Source: Nymphaea colorata (lineage: Eukaryota; Streptophyta; Magnoliopsida; Nymphaeales; Nymphaeaceae). Taken from it: DNA of 64,000 bases. The translations under genes and the position numbers were made by a program. The stretch is from positions 17,953,934 through 18,017,933 of the forward strand of contig NC_045138.2 in the NCBI RefSeq assembly GCF_008831285.2, read 5' to 3'. This document shows positions 11,301-26,300 of this stretch, in pieces; positions within the stretch are counted from its first letter, which is position 1; the number at the start of each line of letters is the position of its first letter. The notes under the pieces were generated by a model. That model was given only the letters and a program-made list of their open reading frames with translations, was not told where the DNA came from and did not search any database.

Positions 11301-14300
11301 TACAATGATTGGAGAAGAGCTCTTATATAGGTAACTATGACAGAGTGGAGAATAATGCAAGACATTCAGGGTGGAACCAAATCTTAGGTCCTTATTTTCA
11401 GGATCAGATATAAGTTTTCCTTTATCATCACAATCTTGCCCTTATCCTCTCTTGGGGAGATCCCACTATTTTTGGCAGCAATCACGTTATTCTCAGAATG
11501 GCTCAATGGACTTTGATGCATGGGTTTGGTGGACGGTGTGGAGGTATTGATGATACCCTAATAACTAGGTGAGCCATTTGAACATATGACTGCAAACATT
11601 TTTTTTTTCATCGACTTGATGAAATCTTTACAAGATCTTTCAACATTTCTTTTTGATAGGCAAAAATGTGAAAGAGTGAAACAAAGAACAGGGCATACAT
11701 ACAAAGAGCGTCCCCCCCCCCCCCAACCAATCAGGTTTCAATACAATCAAGCTATTAATCAAGACGCATTCAGCCACACGCCATGTCCATTCATTTACCC
11801 TGGAGCCACATGGCATACCCCTCTCCTTGATTACAGGAACCTATCTCATTCTGCTAATGGTTTTTCAATTTTTCTTTTCTAGCCACATGTTAAGCAACCA
11901 GGCCCCAAACCTAGCTACATCCTGTGTGATTAAATACAATTTTCTTTCTAAAATCAAGACTGCTTACTTATGTTATCTTGTCAATTTTAACCATCCCACA
12001 TTATGATTTATGATCCTTTCATATTTCCATTTTTTAGTTCATAGCGCCTGTGGGTGCAAACATAGACGTGTGCACATCATATGCAACCTCTTGGTGGGAA
12101 TAAATCCCCGTGATAACGCAAATTACTCTGAATCCAAACACGTTGTAGTGGTGGCAGCAACCCACCGGGATTTTATCCTCATGTAGCAATGACCACCCTT
12201 TCTTGTGACATGCTGTTGGGAGGGAATGAGTGTTCTGCTCAAGCATACAGATTACAAACCGATGTCTAAGGTCTTGCAATGCATACCCTCTGAGTACGCT
12301 AGCCAGTGGAAAATGGAAAGGGCTCACCTGCCCAGACTAACCCATCAACTACCTAAACACATATTTTCAAATAATTTATTATGATAAAAGTCTTCCGATA
12401 GACGATCACATTAAATCCCACTCTTGGAAAGTGTGGACTTAGGTTCACTTGTGCACAATAGGTACACCTCAGACTTAGGTGTAGTCTGACCTTTGTCCAA
12501 GCTGAAAATTTAATTTATTGGCTATTATTACTCACGAACAAAGGCGAAGATGGAATTTGCTGTGATCTGTTGTTAGCTGTTTAAAGTTGCACAAAACAAG
12601 GATGAGGAAGTACACTAGAGTAAGAGCAATGCAGCCCAGGGAGGAGAGGGTGGAGGAACCTACTATTGAGGTATAGGTGATCTAGAAAGCAGATCAAGCT
12701 TTTGACATGTCATCCTCTGACATCAGTCAAGAAGAAGGTTAGAAACAAATAATAGCATCATTATAGCGCTAAAGAAAATAGTCACAAAAGTTGGTGATGG
12801 CCGCAGCATTAGCATCATAGGCATTCATAACATACCCTTTCTCTAAATCTTCTCATGTTCAACAAAGTCTTTGCACTATACGTCTAGCTACCTCGTCTAG
12901 AACATGGTGCCACCGATAATGTTCGGTACAAAATTTTTGTTCATGATTATTGTTCTTCTAATACCATTAATTTCATGAAATGGATTGGTAGATCACCTTT
13001 TCTCATCAAGGGGAAATGGATAACTAGTCTTCTCGGTCACTCAGTTCAAGTGCTCAAGCCAATATTCAAACATCCCATTAAGCAATTTTTTCTAGCCACA
13101 ATCTAAAAAAGCATTTAAGCTTTCATGGCATTCTAAAGTTCTCAATAACTGGCTCTTTAAACATAAAAGGTTACATGCATAAGGACAAAGATTGTTTAGA
13201 ACCATCCATCAAAATATGCAAATCAGAACTTGACAAGTGGCTTTAAGATGAAAAGACATTATCAAGTTCATCAAAGCTAGATATACAAGTACATAGCCAG
13301 TAGCAGAATTTACTACTCACCTGGTTTTATGTCCCTATGGGTGATGTTGCGATCATGACATGACTTTAGAGCTAACAGCTAAGCAAAAATATCAAAAGAG
13401 GAACATTATGTAAGACACTTTGAGAGGTTAAAGCACAAAAATCTAAACAAAAAATCTAACATGTTTGGCTCTATGTATAACCTTTGTGGTAAGTGGAAAG
13501 TAAACACTACAAGCTTCAGCCTTCGCTAGTTAAGATGAACATAAGAGATCCATTGTTTTCAAAATTAAATGCAAGTTTCTCTATGCAACTCCATGAAATT
13601 GATAGTATCTTATCTAATTTCATCAACTATAGCAGCATCAAGATGTCCATGTATCTAAAAGAGCTGATCAAACAATCGATTTATAGATGTACTGCTATAC
13701 TCATCCAATACAGACAGTGATACAATAAAAATATAGCCTGGAAAGAACCCTCGACCTACTCATGAATCATAGTCAAGACCCAATAACTTTCTGCCACCAT
13801 ACATAAAAAGTACCATTACCTGTTTGGTTATCATAATAGTAATTCTATTGACCCCATAAACTATTATGCTAACAAAAGACTGTACGCAATGATCATGATC
13901 TTGTTAGGTGACATAGTATTTGTCAGCAATAGCAGAGAAAATGCAAATAGAAATTTGAAACTTTGAAACTTAAGAAAAGTTTCAAAGATATTATACTTAA
14001 AATTTAATAAAATATAAGCAAGGCATCTTACCCAGATCAAATAACATTCATCCGTTACACTTTAAGAACTTTGAATGAAATCTCATGTCCACTGATTGAT
14101 CAATCAATAAGCATGACTACAATACACTATAATTTCATCAAATGTTAGTGAATGTCATATTGCATCATCAAAATGTTAATGAACATCATACTGCACTTGC
14201 TACTGGTGCTGCTCTAACTCAAAGATCTGTGAATCCTTCATTTCCTAACACAACCTGCACCTCCGCTGCTATTCTTAATAAGATTTTGCCATAAAAAACT

Positions 14301-17300
14301 GCAAAATATGCTCAACAAAGGGAACCAAGTGAAACAATTTGATTTTATGCCAATTTCACAGGAGAAATGGTTCATATAATTTGCTACATAGAAGACGCAT
14401 GAATCTTGTAAGTTCTGACATTGTACTTGTCAGATCCATTATCTGAGGTTCGGATTTATAGTCTCCTTCATACGACCAAGAAGTCAATATAAACATTGTC
14501 AGTGTATTGTATGTACAAAGGAGTTCATCTTTAAGAAGACATGAAACCTCAAAAAATTTCCAGAACTAGATCACATAAATTTTCAACAGTAAGAAAATAG
14601 AAAAGATAGATGCAGCAGTAAATACCAGTTGCCATATAAGGCTCCGCATCTGCTTTTGTCCCGCTTCTGTTTTCCTCAACCAGTGCCACCACGAAGAGGG
14701 ACGCATAATCTGAATGCTTTCAGTATTTTCATCTCTTTCATTGTCAGCACCTTCTCCTGTTGCTTCAGTCGTATATATAAGCTTTGACAACGATTGACCC
14801 TCATTTTGAAACACGAGCCAAAGTTCATTGTGTTCTGACTCAAAAGATTCTACATATCTAGCTATATGGTCCAAACCTTCTTCATAGTCAACAATTGTCG
14901 TTCTTGATTTGTATGCACATGTATTTGCAGAACTCAAGTTCTCCCCCACTTCAAACAGGTCTGAATCATTTCTTTGCAACTGTTGGTTGAGCTCATTTGC
15001 TTTAGTTAAGTCATCAGAAATGCATATTGAGGCCAATGCTTTGATAGCAACTGAAGCATTCAAAAAGATTTCCCCAAAGTATCTTTCACGTAATCCACTT
15101 AAATAGGCACTATTTCCTCTTTCTACCTGTCAAGAGCATCATGGTAGAAGTTAGTAATCTGCTGTCAAAATCAGTAACCAATATAACCTTTGAAACTAGA
15201 TTACCTTGAACCAGTAATGGCATTCATTAAGACACAAACATGAAAAATCAATGTACCTCTTATGAAGAAAAAGCTACCTCTCAATATGCACAGTCATATT
15301 GTGTGTGCAAGACAACTCCAACAACTAACGTTTTTAAAGGGGTATGTTTGAGGCATGAAGCGTACACCTCGAAGCATTATTTGAGGAAAGGCCCCCAAAG
15401 CATAAGCATGAGGTGCATTCTGCACTGATGTGTGTGCTTCACCCTGGTGAAGTACAAGCCACGATGGAGCATGAGCCGTACCTGAGGCACAAGCCTCGAG
15501 CACAATATTTTTTCCCTTGAAAAATGAAAAACTGTGTGTGTGTTTTTCATTAACAAAACTCCTTTCACCTTTTTACCTAGAACCCTTCATCTCCCAGCAT
15601 ACACCTTAGCTTTCATTTCTCATCAAAACCCTCCATTGTGACTATGTCTCTCTTAATTTCAGTCTTCGATTGAATCCATTCTCACCACCCACAGTTCTCT
15701 CTCTCTCTGTGTGAAGGGAGATAAGGTGGTCAAAGTGAGTGCTATGGTTGGTTCTTAGGACGGTGTTGTTGCATAGAGTGCAAGGTGGTTCCGCAGGTGG
15801 GGAGAGGAAAATACATCAAGGTATTTGAAGGGATTAATACCACCAACTACAAGTGACGCATCTTTAAGATCCTTTTTGGGGATTGTAGTTTTCAGCTTTT
15901 ATTTAACCGTTTGCAGTGTTTCAAGATGAGTTCGAGTAGATGGGGAGTCTGAATTCTATTGCACTTGGCACTTGCAACATATTAGAGATCTATGTGCCAA
16001 TCAGAGACTAACTTGATTTGTATCAGAACAAGGTTCTTTGAGAAATATAAACTCTCAGTCATGAACAACCCTTAGGAAATGGTGCTAGTGCTAGTGCTAG
16101 TGCTACCCATTTGGGCATGCTCGTCTCTTCTAGTTTGAGAAAAATCATTTTTTAACATATCAAAGATTTAGAAGAGGCAGGAAAGACACAAACAGAAAAC
16201 TCCTCAGCTTGGACGCTGAACTTCGAAATTTAACTGCATAACAGGAAACATGTCTGAGTTATGTTTGAGAAGTAGTGTTCATGGTGACCCTACAGAATTT
16301 AGCATTTTGTTTTCATCGAGATTCTAATTTCTTTGAAGAATTTTGACTGATTGTTTGCATTTTATAGCTATACATGGTGAGTATTGTAAGAAGGTGTGCC
16401 CTATGTTTCATAAGAATTTTATCACATTAAGAATATGCTAGAGAAAGAAGTTAACTGAAAGCAGAACAGATGAAATAAATGATCACATTGGATCACGCGG
16501 AAGAAGAAAGAAGTACTGAAAAATCGAAAGCAAGACTTGGATTCATAATTAAGTGCCTAACTGATAGGCAAATTTTATGTTATAATCACACTATTATAAT
16601 AAATTAACAGTCAATTGATGTGTGATCTTAGTGGTCATAGCAAAAAAATCGTCACAAGGTTGTGTAAGTTAAACAATTGAGTCATGCATTAGAAAGTACA
16701 TTCTCTTTCAGAATATTTTAAAATTAACATCCTTATCCCAGGGATTGTGTCAGTTTCTAAATAAAAATTGGCGTAAAGTGCTTGAATATGAGCTAATTAA
16801 TTGTGAAATAATATTCATGTCCAGATGATGAAGATAGGCTCAACATCTTTTGATAACCTATAGCAGTGATATGTTCACAGATATAACTGCAAAATATGTT
16901 CACACTTCACAGATATAACTGCAAAATAAATTCTTGGTTGGATCGCACAGCAAGGCGATGAAAGCATCAAGAATGGTACTACAAAATTTGTAGTGCACGA
17001 TAATAATGAAATATGCTTCCCATTCACATGGTAGAGATTCAACCCCTTTCGCTTCTCTTGAACATAAATGACAGACATCAGGTCTTACGCAACTTACCAG
17101 ACAACCTCATATATGTTGTTTGCCTTTGTGAAACAATAAGGCCTTCAGAAATACCCATGACAAATGCCCCTATGAAAGCATTCAATTCCTAATACAGTAT
17201 CAGACAGTCAGCTAACAAAGACTGTCTAGCTAGGGTCTGACCATAAACATTAAGTGAAATGGCCCTTGAACAGTCAGGTTTGTCCCTAAATAATTTAGTA

Positions 17301-20300
17301 TCAGAGGCATACCTGCAGACATAGAACAAGTTCTGAAAGAAACAATAAGGGATGTCACATCAACCAAATCAGCAAAAAATAAGCAAGCATAAAACCATGC
17401 GGCCTCAACATGAGCGTAATCCTAAGAATTCTTCATTATCTTGCCAACCATCCATGGTATAAATCATGCTCAAATAAGCTCCAAAACCCTTTGAAAAAGG
17501 TTGAATAACAAGAGAGGCTACGGGTTGTATTGGGATGCAAAGGCTAATAAAAAGAACAAACTATCAAATGGTTCAATAACACACCCTACTATCTATCCAG
17601 CAAACACCAGATAACAACACTAATTCCAAGAACTTAGCTTACCATGATGCGTTTTAAAACGTATAGATCCTCCACATCAATATCAGAAGTACGGCTAGCT
17701 GATGAGTTGTTTTGTGCACGTCCATCTTCATCAAGGGACATGTTGGTATCCCCATGATAACATCCATCAACAAATTTTCTCAATTTCAGACTTAAACCTC
17801 CTTCTGAGCAATTCGATTGATATGCTAACCAAACCTCACCAAAAGATCCACGATTAAATTTTCTCTTAAGAATGTACCTGAGGAAGCAATTACCCAAGAA
17901 TTTAAAATAGTGCACAAAAAGAAAACGCAACAATACAGACCAAATTAACAGAAAGCAAAAAGACATTTAATAATACTGCTACATCGGCTTCCTAGAAGTG
18001 ACTCTTTTGTATCACACGTTTTTAGTCAGCCACCCTCTATGTGTCGAACTTCCCTATAAAGGTTATCGCAATAAGCAGAATCCTAGTATAGTTTATTAAG
18101 TTTTCTAAGCAGCCCCAAACCAACAGAAGAACAATAACTTTATGTTCCTATGAACTAGAAAATAATACACAATACTGATATATGTTTCTTGAAATTTGGG
18201 ATACAGTAAATAATTAAATATGTATGCACATATTCATGTCCCACTGGTAAAAGTTCTTAAAGTAATACATGCATTTCTGGGGCCAAATTCATAAAAAGCA
18301 AAAAAAAAAAAAAATCTCTAACACAGAACTAACTGGTAATAGAGGCCAAAAATATTTATTATCTTGAATAGGTCATATTGTGCATGTGCTGGAACATCCT
18401 AGATAGGTGGTTAAAGCATTTAAAAAAAAAATTAAAAAAATCTAAACTAACCATGAATTTTTTTGCCCTTTATAACAATTATTTTACAATGTTTAACACC
18501 ACATACATGACAATGCATTTTTTTTAATCCATTTGTCGTGAGATTAGATGCTTTTCTGTGGAGAGATCAAGGATGCATTCATGCAGGTGTGCGTTGCTAT
18601 GCAGCATGGGCCACAGACCTGTGCATGTCATCACGTCTAAACAATTATAAAAGAAAGATAATAACCTTATGTAGATATAGCACATAAGGATATTTTCTTC
18701 ATTCCCTCTATTTGTTTCCCCCCTGCTGATCATGGTTACAATGAGTGCATATCGGCCCTCAACCCCCTCAGGTCTAACTTAAAATGTATGCATCACCATT
18801 GGTCAGTGTAGTGACCAAACATCAATTCCTGGAAGCTTTTTTCAGAATGAACTCCACGAATAATGCCCGTGTGCTATATGTAATATATCAGCCAGCAAAC
18901 AGGACAGATTCAAATGGACAGAGAATAAAGCAAACAAAAGCTACCTATGCACAACATTCAGCAATGAGTAAAATTACAAATCACACGGGCAAATGCATAT
19001 GTGTGACATTCAATTACATTAGTTAAATAGCAATCTCTTCTAAAGCCAAACACTCTGACATGCCTTCGGCCTGAAAGCAATAAATGATATTTGTGCTTGT
19101 TCAAGACTTCAAGTGCTGATTTCTGTAATTTTGCATGCTAAAAAATACATAACCTGGTAAACAAGGCCTAATTACATAAATATGGCACCTATACAAACAA
19201 TACGGTGACCTCAGAATGCACATCAGGTAGTGCAACATATATGAAGCTCACATAGCATTTTGCACAAATCTTCATAACCATATGATACTACCAACCATGT
19301 AACAGTTGTTTGCTTCTAGATCCAAAAACCAAGTAAATTTTTCCATGAGAAAAGCATGATTTCTTAACACCACAGCTATAACAGTAAGAAAACAAGTCTG
19401 AGAAAAAAACCTGGAAGCTGAGAAGTCATATCCTGACGAGTCAGAATTATTGGAGAGACCGTCATGAAATGGAACTGAACCAATTAAACTCAGGAACCTC
19501 AAAAAACCTTCAGGATTTGCACAGCTGCCCTTGTCTTCCTCAGCATCCAGTTGAAAGCTCATGCATAATTTCGAATTGCTATATAAATATAAAGGTGAAG
19601 CCCCTAAGGGTGTTTAAGACTGTGTCAGTGATCTCTGAGAAGGAAAGAAGAATCTAAAAATATTTTTACATACAACATTACAATGTACATATCATGTAAA
19701 CTTATAGAAGGAGAAACAACAGCAATCAAAAACAAAATGCCCATTACTCCGAACCTGGCAACATTATCTTCTCCAAAAAGTACCTTCATAATTCATATTA
19801 AGCAACAAAAATTTCCAAATATACAAATGCATTTCTGAAAACTATACAAACAATATGGAAAAAATGAAGATAAAAAATGGACATAATCCAATTTTCTCAT
19901 AATCAGGTAATGGTCAGCACTCAGATGCCCTCATCTACAAAGCTAACAAACTACCAAACTGTGTCCATCAAGTAAATAACTGCAACCCACCAAGTAAATA
20001 AGTTGCTATATTGCATATGGTTTAATATCTGTTAACAAAATCTAGTATTTAAGCATGCAAAAGAATAGCATAAAAACGCAAAAAACATGTGTATGTGCAT
20101 GCATTCATGTGTGTAAATGTGACTGTGTTGTGTGCGTGAAAAATAAGGTTATATGTACATATATAGAGGAGATTCAAGTAACTGGATTACAATTTAACCT
20201 ATATATGATATGGCAGCCTATATGCTGCTTGCATCGCGTAGCTATGCAGCATGCCTGATGCTCCACACCTCCGCCAGCATGTTGGTTCTTTGTGCTGGCA

Positions 20301-23300
20301 ACAAGATGCAACTTCAAGGACAACAATGAAAACGCATTCTAGGCCTACCACCTACATTTCAAGCCTCGTGCGGTCCAAATTTTTTTTGGTAATTTTCTTG
20401 CTGTCGATTTACATGCTGTCAGTTCAATGGATTCTGCCACCTACTATAAGATAGGTAGCTTATAAATTTTTGCACCACGAGCTTCCTATGTCAAGGAGTA
20501 AACTTCTTGTTCACAATAAATTCAGCATCTTTGCACAAAAAAATTATTATCGAAAAGTCAATTTGTTGTCACTTATCACCAACCTCCCTAATGAAGAAAG
20601 AATATTGCAAAAGCACAAATCAAGAGAGACACATGTCCAAACAAGTACAACCACAGCAGGAGCAAAATCATTTTGCAATATAAGCCTCACTAATTTGCTA
20701 GCTGGTATTTACCAACTGTCACCCCACTTCTTCCTTTTCAAATATCAAAAAGGAACAACTTAAACATGTACAAACTACAATGGTATCTTTGTGTTGGCCA
20801 ATACATATTTGTGTCGCATGTCTTCTGGAGCATTAAAAATCCGGAGTCATGCATTGAAATCCTTATGTTTTTGTATCAAGCCTATGCTAGTGCTTGTACA
20901 TATTTTAAAACTCCAAACAATCATATTACTCAGGAAGCAAACTTTTAATCACTCATCGGTCCTCATATTGGAAAGGATGTGAAATTCACATGCCAAAAAT
21001 CTATATTTTCAGTAATGACATGAAAAGTTATTTCTACGCCAAAAACTTATTCATAAAGCCTGGAGCAGATATAGTTGCAGATTGAAAAGCATAGATCTAC
21101 TTACCATGATATAGACCTAGTGCTTTGGGCATGGCCTGTTGTATATGAAATGTCTTTTCCTTGCAATCCGCTGATTGGAAAACGTAATGCCGAGTCTCTT
21201 TCAGATTCTCATATAAATGAAAACAAGAAACATTGTGATCATTTCCTCTGGCCTACATCAATAGCACTTCATGTTATCAGTTTGATAAAAGCAGTGTTCC
21301 CCAACGCAATTGGAGAAATAAAAGCACCAAGACATAAGAAATATCACACCACACCACCCATGCATTTACAAGGATAATACCAGCAAATGTTTTAATATCA
21401 CAGCAGAATTTCCCCATATACACTGTCACTCAGAGAGCTAAATTGTGATGATGCCTATATTCAAAACTTAAAATTTCAAACTACCAACTAAATTCACATA
21501 ATGACTCATTTATCAACTTTCAAACTGCCAACAGAGTCCACATAACGACTCATTATCAACTTAGCAGAAAGTTATAGCCACACATTCCTCCTTGCTTTCT
21601 TCTTCTTTGTCTTTACTCTTTGTAAACTAGTACAATGAGAAAAAATTTTCTCTGTCCCATCCCAATCACACTGGCCAAGTGTCAAGCATTGTCATGCACT
21701 CTAAGATTAATATTCAAGAGCTTGAACACGTCAAACTAAAGCATATTTGAAAGAAATAGAACAAATACCAATGAAAGGGCATCCATCAGACCATTTCAAT
21801 ACAGCGAAGAAATATTAATTTTCAAATGAAGCAATTAACAAGTTTCAACTTACCAATATCCTGTTTATATTTGCAAGAATCCAACTGAGGTAGTCCATTG
21901 ATATAAGGTTGAAACTGATAGTGCTACCATCTGGCCAGCACATTTATATAAAAGGAAAAAAATATTAGTGTGTAAAAAGAGTAAACATATGCAGATTTAT
22001 GCATAGGAATTCATCAGATTTACATATACAAATCATGCTTTTATTCGTATATATATTTCAAAATTCAAACATGCTACCATGTTCACACTGTTGTGGATCC
22101 AAAAAAGAGAAAGCCTACATTCCCCTGAAAACAATTCTGGAGTCCAAAAGTGCCATACGTATCCACTATAGTTTGTGTTTTGGATCCAGACCTACATCAG
22201 CCTATAAGCATGGATGTGGCTGTGGGTATAGAAATAAGCAATTCTTACGGAATTTCTACATTAAAGCACAAGTTGCAGGAGGTAAATTGGAGAATATGTG
22301 TGAGATAGGCATCAGCAGCATTCTCTATAAACAATGGGGACAATATATGCTGGACCCATGAGAGATCTGCAAATTAGTTTGCACATACTAGATCAAAATC
22401 AGTATATACTATGTAGTTGGCAAATCCATTCAGCAGACTCAGATCGGCAGACTATGTAAAGACAGATGTGCTAGGATCTAACTGGATCCAATCCAAATCC
22501 GGATTGGAAGATTATGTTAAGTTCTAACATGGTATCAGAGCCAGGTTTGGGGGCTGCATATGGCCAAGAAGATCAATCTCTGTGAAGTCTAGAAGTTTCA
22601 TCACGTGTTTCAGATTTTTTTGTCATTTTCTCCTCTCATCTATTCAGATTTCTCTAAAATCCTTTTTTTGTGCATTTACGCATTTTTTTCAACATTGTCA
22701 TCACTTTGTCCTCCAAGTCTTCAGCGACTATTCCAATAAAGCTCTACAGCCATCAGTCCTGCACTTATTTTATTTTTATCTAGCATTCCTTACTGTTGTT
22801 GCTATTCTGTTCTGCAGGCCTGAGCTTTCTATATTGCTATCCCTCTGTTTAGTTTTTTTTGTGTGTTTAGCCCTATTATTCTTATATTTTTCTATAACTG
22901 CTTTAGTTTAGCAGCTATCTTTCTGACCTGTCTTAGCTGTTCCTTCGTGGGTAAGTTAATCATTGCTGAAATTGCTCCATTGCTTTTCTTTTCTTATTCT
23001 TCTTATTTTGATTCCTTTGGCTAGGTGTGCCACTGTTTTGTTTTCCGTCGATATCAACATTAATCCGTCCTTTTAGAAGCAAATTTCAAAAGGTTTTAAT
23101 TTTTTTGCCCTTTGAAACCCCAATTTGTTGATTAAAAGGAGCTTTTTTCATTTAATCTGGCTTCTCTCTTTCTAAATCTATCTACTCTCTCCTACATACT
23201 TGTTGTATAAGTATCTGTTTCAAAGAAAAAGGAAAGCAAAAAAAAAAAAGAAAAAGAAGAAGAAGTGAAGGTCGATTAATTTCTTTGAAATTCTAATATT

Positions 23301-26300
23301 AGACATCATTTGAAAAAATCAGATTTCGAGTTGAGAGCTTTCAAAATCGCAATTCAGAATGTCTTGTTATTTTAGGGTAATTACAGTTCAGATGTGTCTG
23401 AAATCAAATTCCTCATTCTTTGGTTTGTCATTCTTTGGTTTTTCATTTGTCATTCTCCTTTCTATTACTGTGAATTATTCTAATCCTCATATTGCATCCA
23501 GGATTATTTGCAATCTTAAGTTCATAGTCTGATATTGCAGAATTATTCTTAAAACTTAAAAGGTGTTGTCTCGTAGAAAAAAAAAAGCAAAAGACAAAGT
23601 AAGGATCAACACCTCCTACAACGCTGCTGCATGTTTTAAAATCTGGGATTTTCTTCTCTTGTTCTTTTTCTTGCATCTAAAATTTTTACTCCTTTATGTT
23701 CCTATTGAAAAGGAATGAATTTCTCTTCCTCTCATTCGGTTTTAGATTTTATCTTTTAATTTCTTGAGTTAACTTGTGCCAGAATAATTCCATCACTCAA
23801 ACTTCTTGATTTGGAAAGCACAAATTATTCCTTTCATAAAGAGCTACGACTTCTTTGGGTATATGAATGGGCAAGTCCCATCGCAGCCTCAGTTCCTGAC
23901 ACTAGAAGAAATAACAACAAAGGGATTGCTTCAGCTAGGATTTTGTACAATCCTGAGTTTACTACATGGATGAAACAGGATTAGGATTTGGTTGCATATA
24001 TTACATTAACCCTGTCTCGAGAAGTGTTGATTGATCTCTAATGATTGTTCTGTTGTAGAGCTTCAGAATGTATCGTTGCAAATTTATTCAAAGATATTGG
24101 AGGCAAGAATTGTATCTCTCATGCCAGAATTCAATCACGGAAAAAAGGAACCATGGCCATCATGGAATATCTAAATAAGATGAAGGAAATCGCGAACCCA
24201 CTTGCTCTCGGTGGATGTCAAATTTCAAAGAGAGATAAAGTTCAGCAGGTTTTAGGTGGACTTTGTTTGGAGCATCACATTTGATCACATCCTTGACAGT
24301 TTTGCCAATTCTTCCTTCTTTTGAAGATTCGTGTGCCAGATGACTTTAGTGTGAGATGAGTTTGAAGGGATTTCCTAAAGATGATAATGGCCAGCGGGAT
24401 AGACATAATGTTCTGGCTACAAAAATGATTTCTAGACAATAACAAATCATAAAAAACTTCCCTGGAGGCAGAGGTAGAGGCCAATATGGACAAGGACGTA
24501 AAGGATTCTTCCTACCCCTAACATGCCACTCAATTCTAATGGAGAAAATTGAAGGAATGATCCTACGTGTTTTTTGTATAATATAAGAGGGCATATTAAA
24601 GTTGACTGTTGTTTCAAACTCTAAAATAAAAGAAAAAACCACAATGCTTGGCTTAAAAATGATTCTGGAGCTGGAGAGTCAAAAGGGGATGTACAATTGG
24701 TGATGTTTTCATAAATGGACATAAAGCAAAATGACCAAGGAGTATGGCATGTGGATTCCAGTGCAACAACTCATATCACAGGTGATGCCGGTAATATCTC
24801 CAACTTATCGCTTCATTCTGGAAAGGGTAGCACAATCACAACACATGGAATACATTACTCAAATCTCAGATGAGTAGAAATGTTATTATACCTTTACCAC
24901 ATTCTTCTATTAATCTACCTCAGTCATCATGTACTTCTTGCTCCAAATATTAAAGAACATAACCTTTGTCTTTAAAGTTTTCACATAATTTTGCAATAGA
25001 AAAACAGTCTGATTGCAAAGATACAGATATTGATGTTTTAAGAACCAAAAAGTCAACCAGAAAGTGTACCTCAACATGCAAACGGGAATACACAAAGAAA
25101 AAGCACATTAACTGGAAACAAAGGGAAATGCTCAGGAATGCACTACCTGATCCATAAGGTTGTTTTTGAGTATTGCTTAAGGTGAAAGATGCATCTCCTT
25201 CCAGATCAATGTCTTCACTGACCAAGGTACTAGGAGTGCCATCAGATTGAAGTGGAACTACAACAGCAGCCATGTTATCCATGCTGCCCATCTCAAAGGC
25301 CCTATTTACAATAGGATCAGCCAAAGACTGAGCATTGCCATTGGGTATTTCCTTTATTCCCTTCTGTGATGCCCATATGATATCACAAATATCTTGGGCA
25401 GACAATTTCTCAAAAACACCATCAGTTGCAGCCACAATATAAGTATCATTATCAGATAAAGTTTGCCATTCTGTGACCTCAGGTACAGGTATAACGCCAT
25501 AGCTGACAGTAAATTTATTAAGAAAGAAAACATGATCAGTGCAAAAAAATTAGGAACACATTGTTTATTTGGAAAAAGAAAAAAAAAATCACATAAATAT
25601 AGTGACAAATAAACTGAGAAACGCCCATGTGATAACCATGTAACACGTTTAGCTTCCTTGGGTAGATCATTGGTCCACTACCTTTTAGAAGTACAACTCA
25701 TACGACACAGTAAAAGGGGGGTAAAACAAACCAATCTCCACAATTACCTTGGTCTATGTTTTCATTTTAACAATAATTTCCTCAAAACAAAGGCCAATCT
25801 TCCATCAGTTATCGGTTCATACCCTTTAGAGCCATATGACACCAGTTAAACAAATCAATAATGCATTTAGAAAACTAAACCAACTTCCAGAATTCCTTTG
25901 CAATGTGGTTCTTCTTTCAACCAGAATTTCATGAAGAGTAAGTATCCATACCTTTTAAATGAAACATCACCAATAGCTCTCGAAACAGCTAGCTCTCCAT
26001 TGACTCGAGGAACCCCTCCCCACTCCACAACATAACCTCCAGCAGCTTCTACACGAGATCTTTCATCATTCCTATCAGGATGATGGTCCTCAGTTAGCTC
26101 TTTAACACAAAAGCATGTTGAGTCACCATCATGTGAGAGCTTATAGTTCCTTCTTCTTCGCATAGCACCACTATCACTATGCAATGCTTGACCTAGATAC
26201 CTCCAATGGCCTGTTATATATTCAAGATTTATCTAAGCCATCATGTCATTATTTATGGTTCTCTTAAAGAAGTATAATCTGAAAAAGCACTAACGTGACT

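Noticed and set aside
15294-15568. Overlapping frames near 15.3-15.6 kb
   Set aside because: They fall in an AGGC/GCCT-rich imperfect palindrome, which is transposon-like, and lie in an intron.
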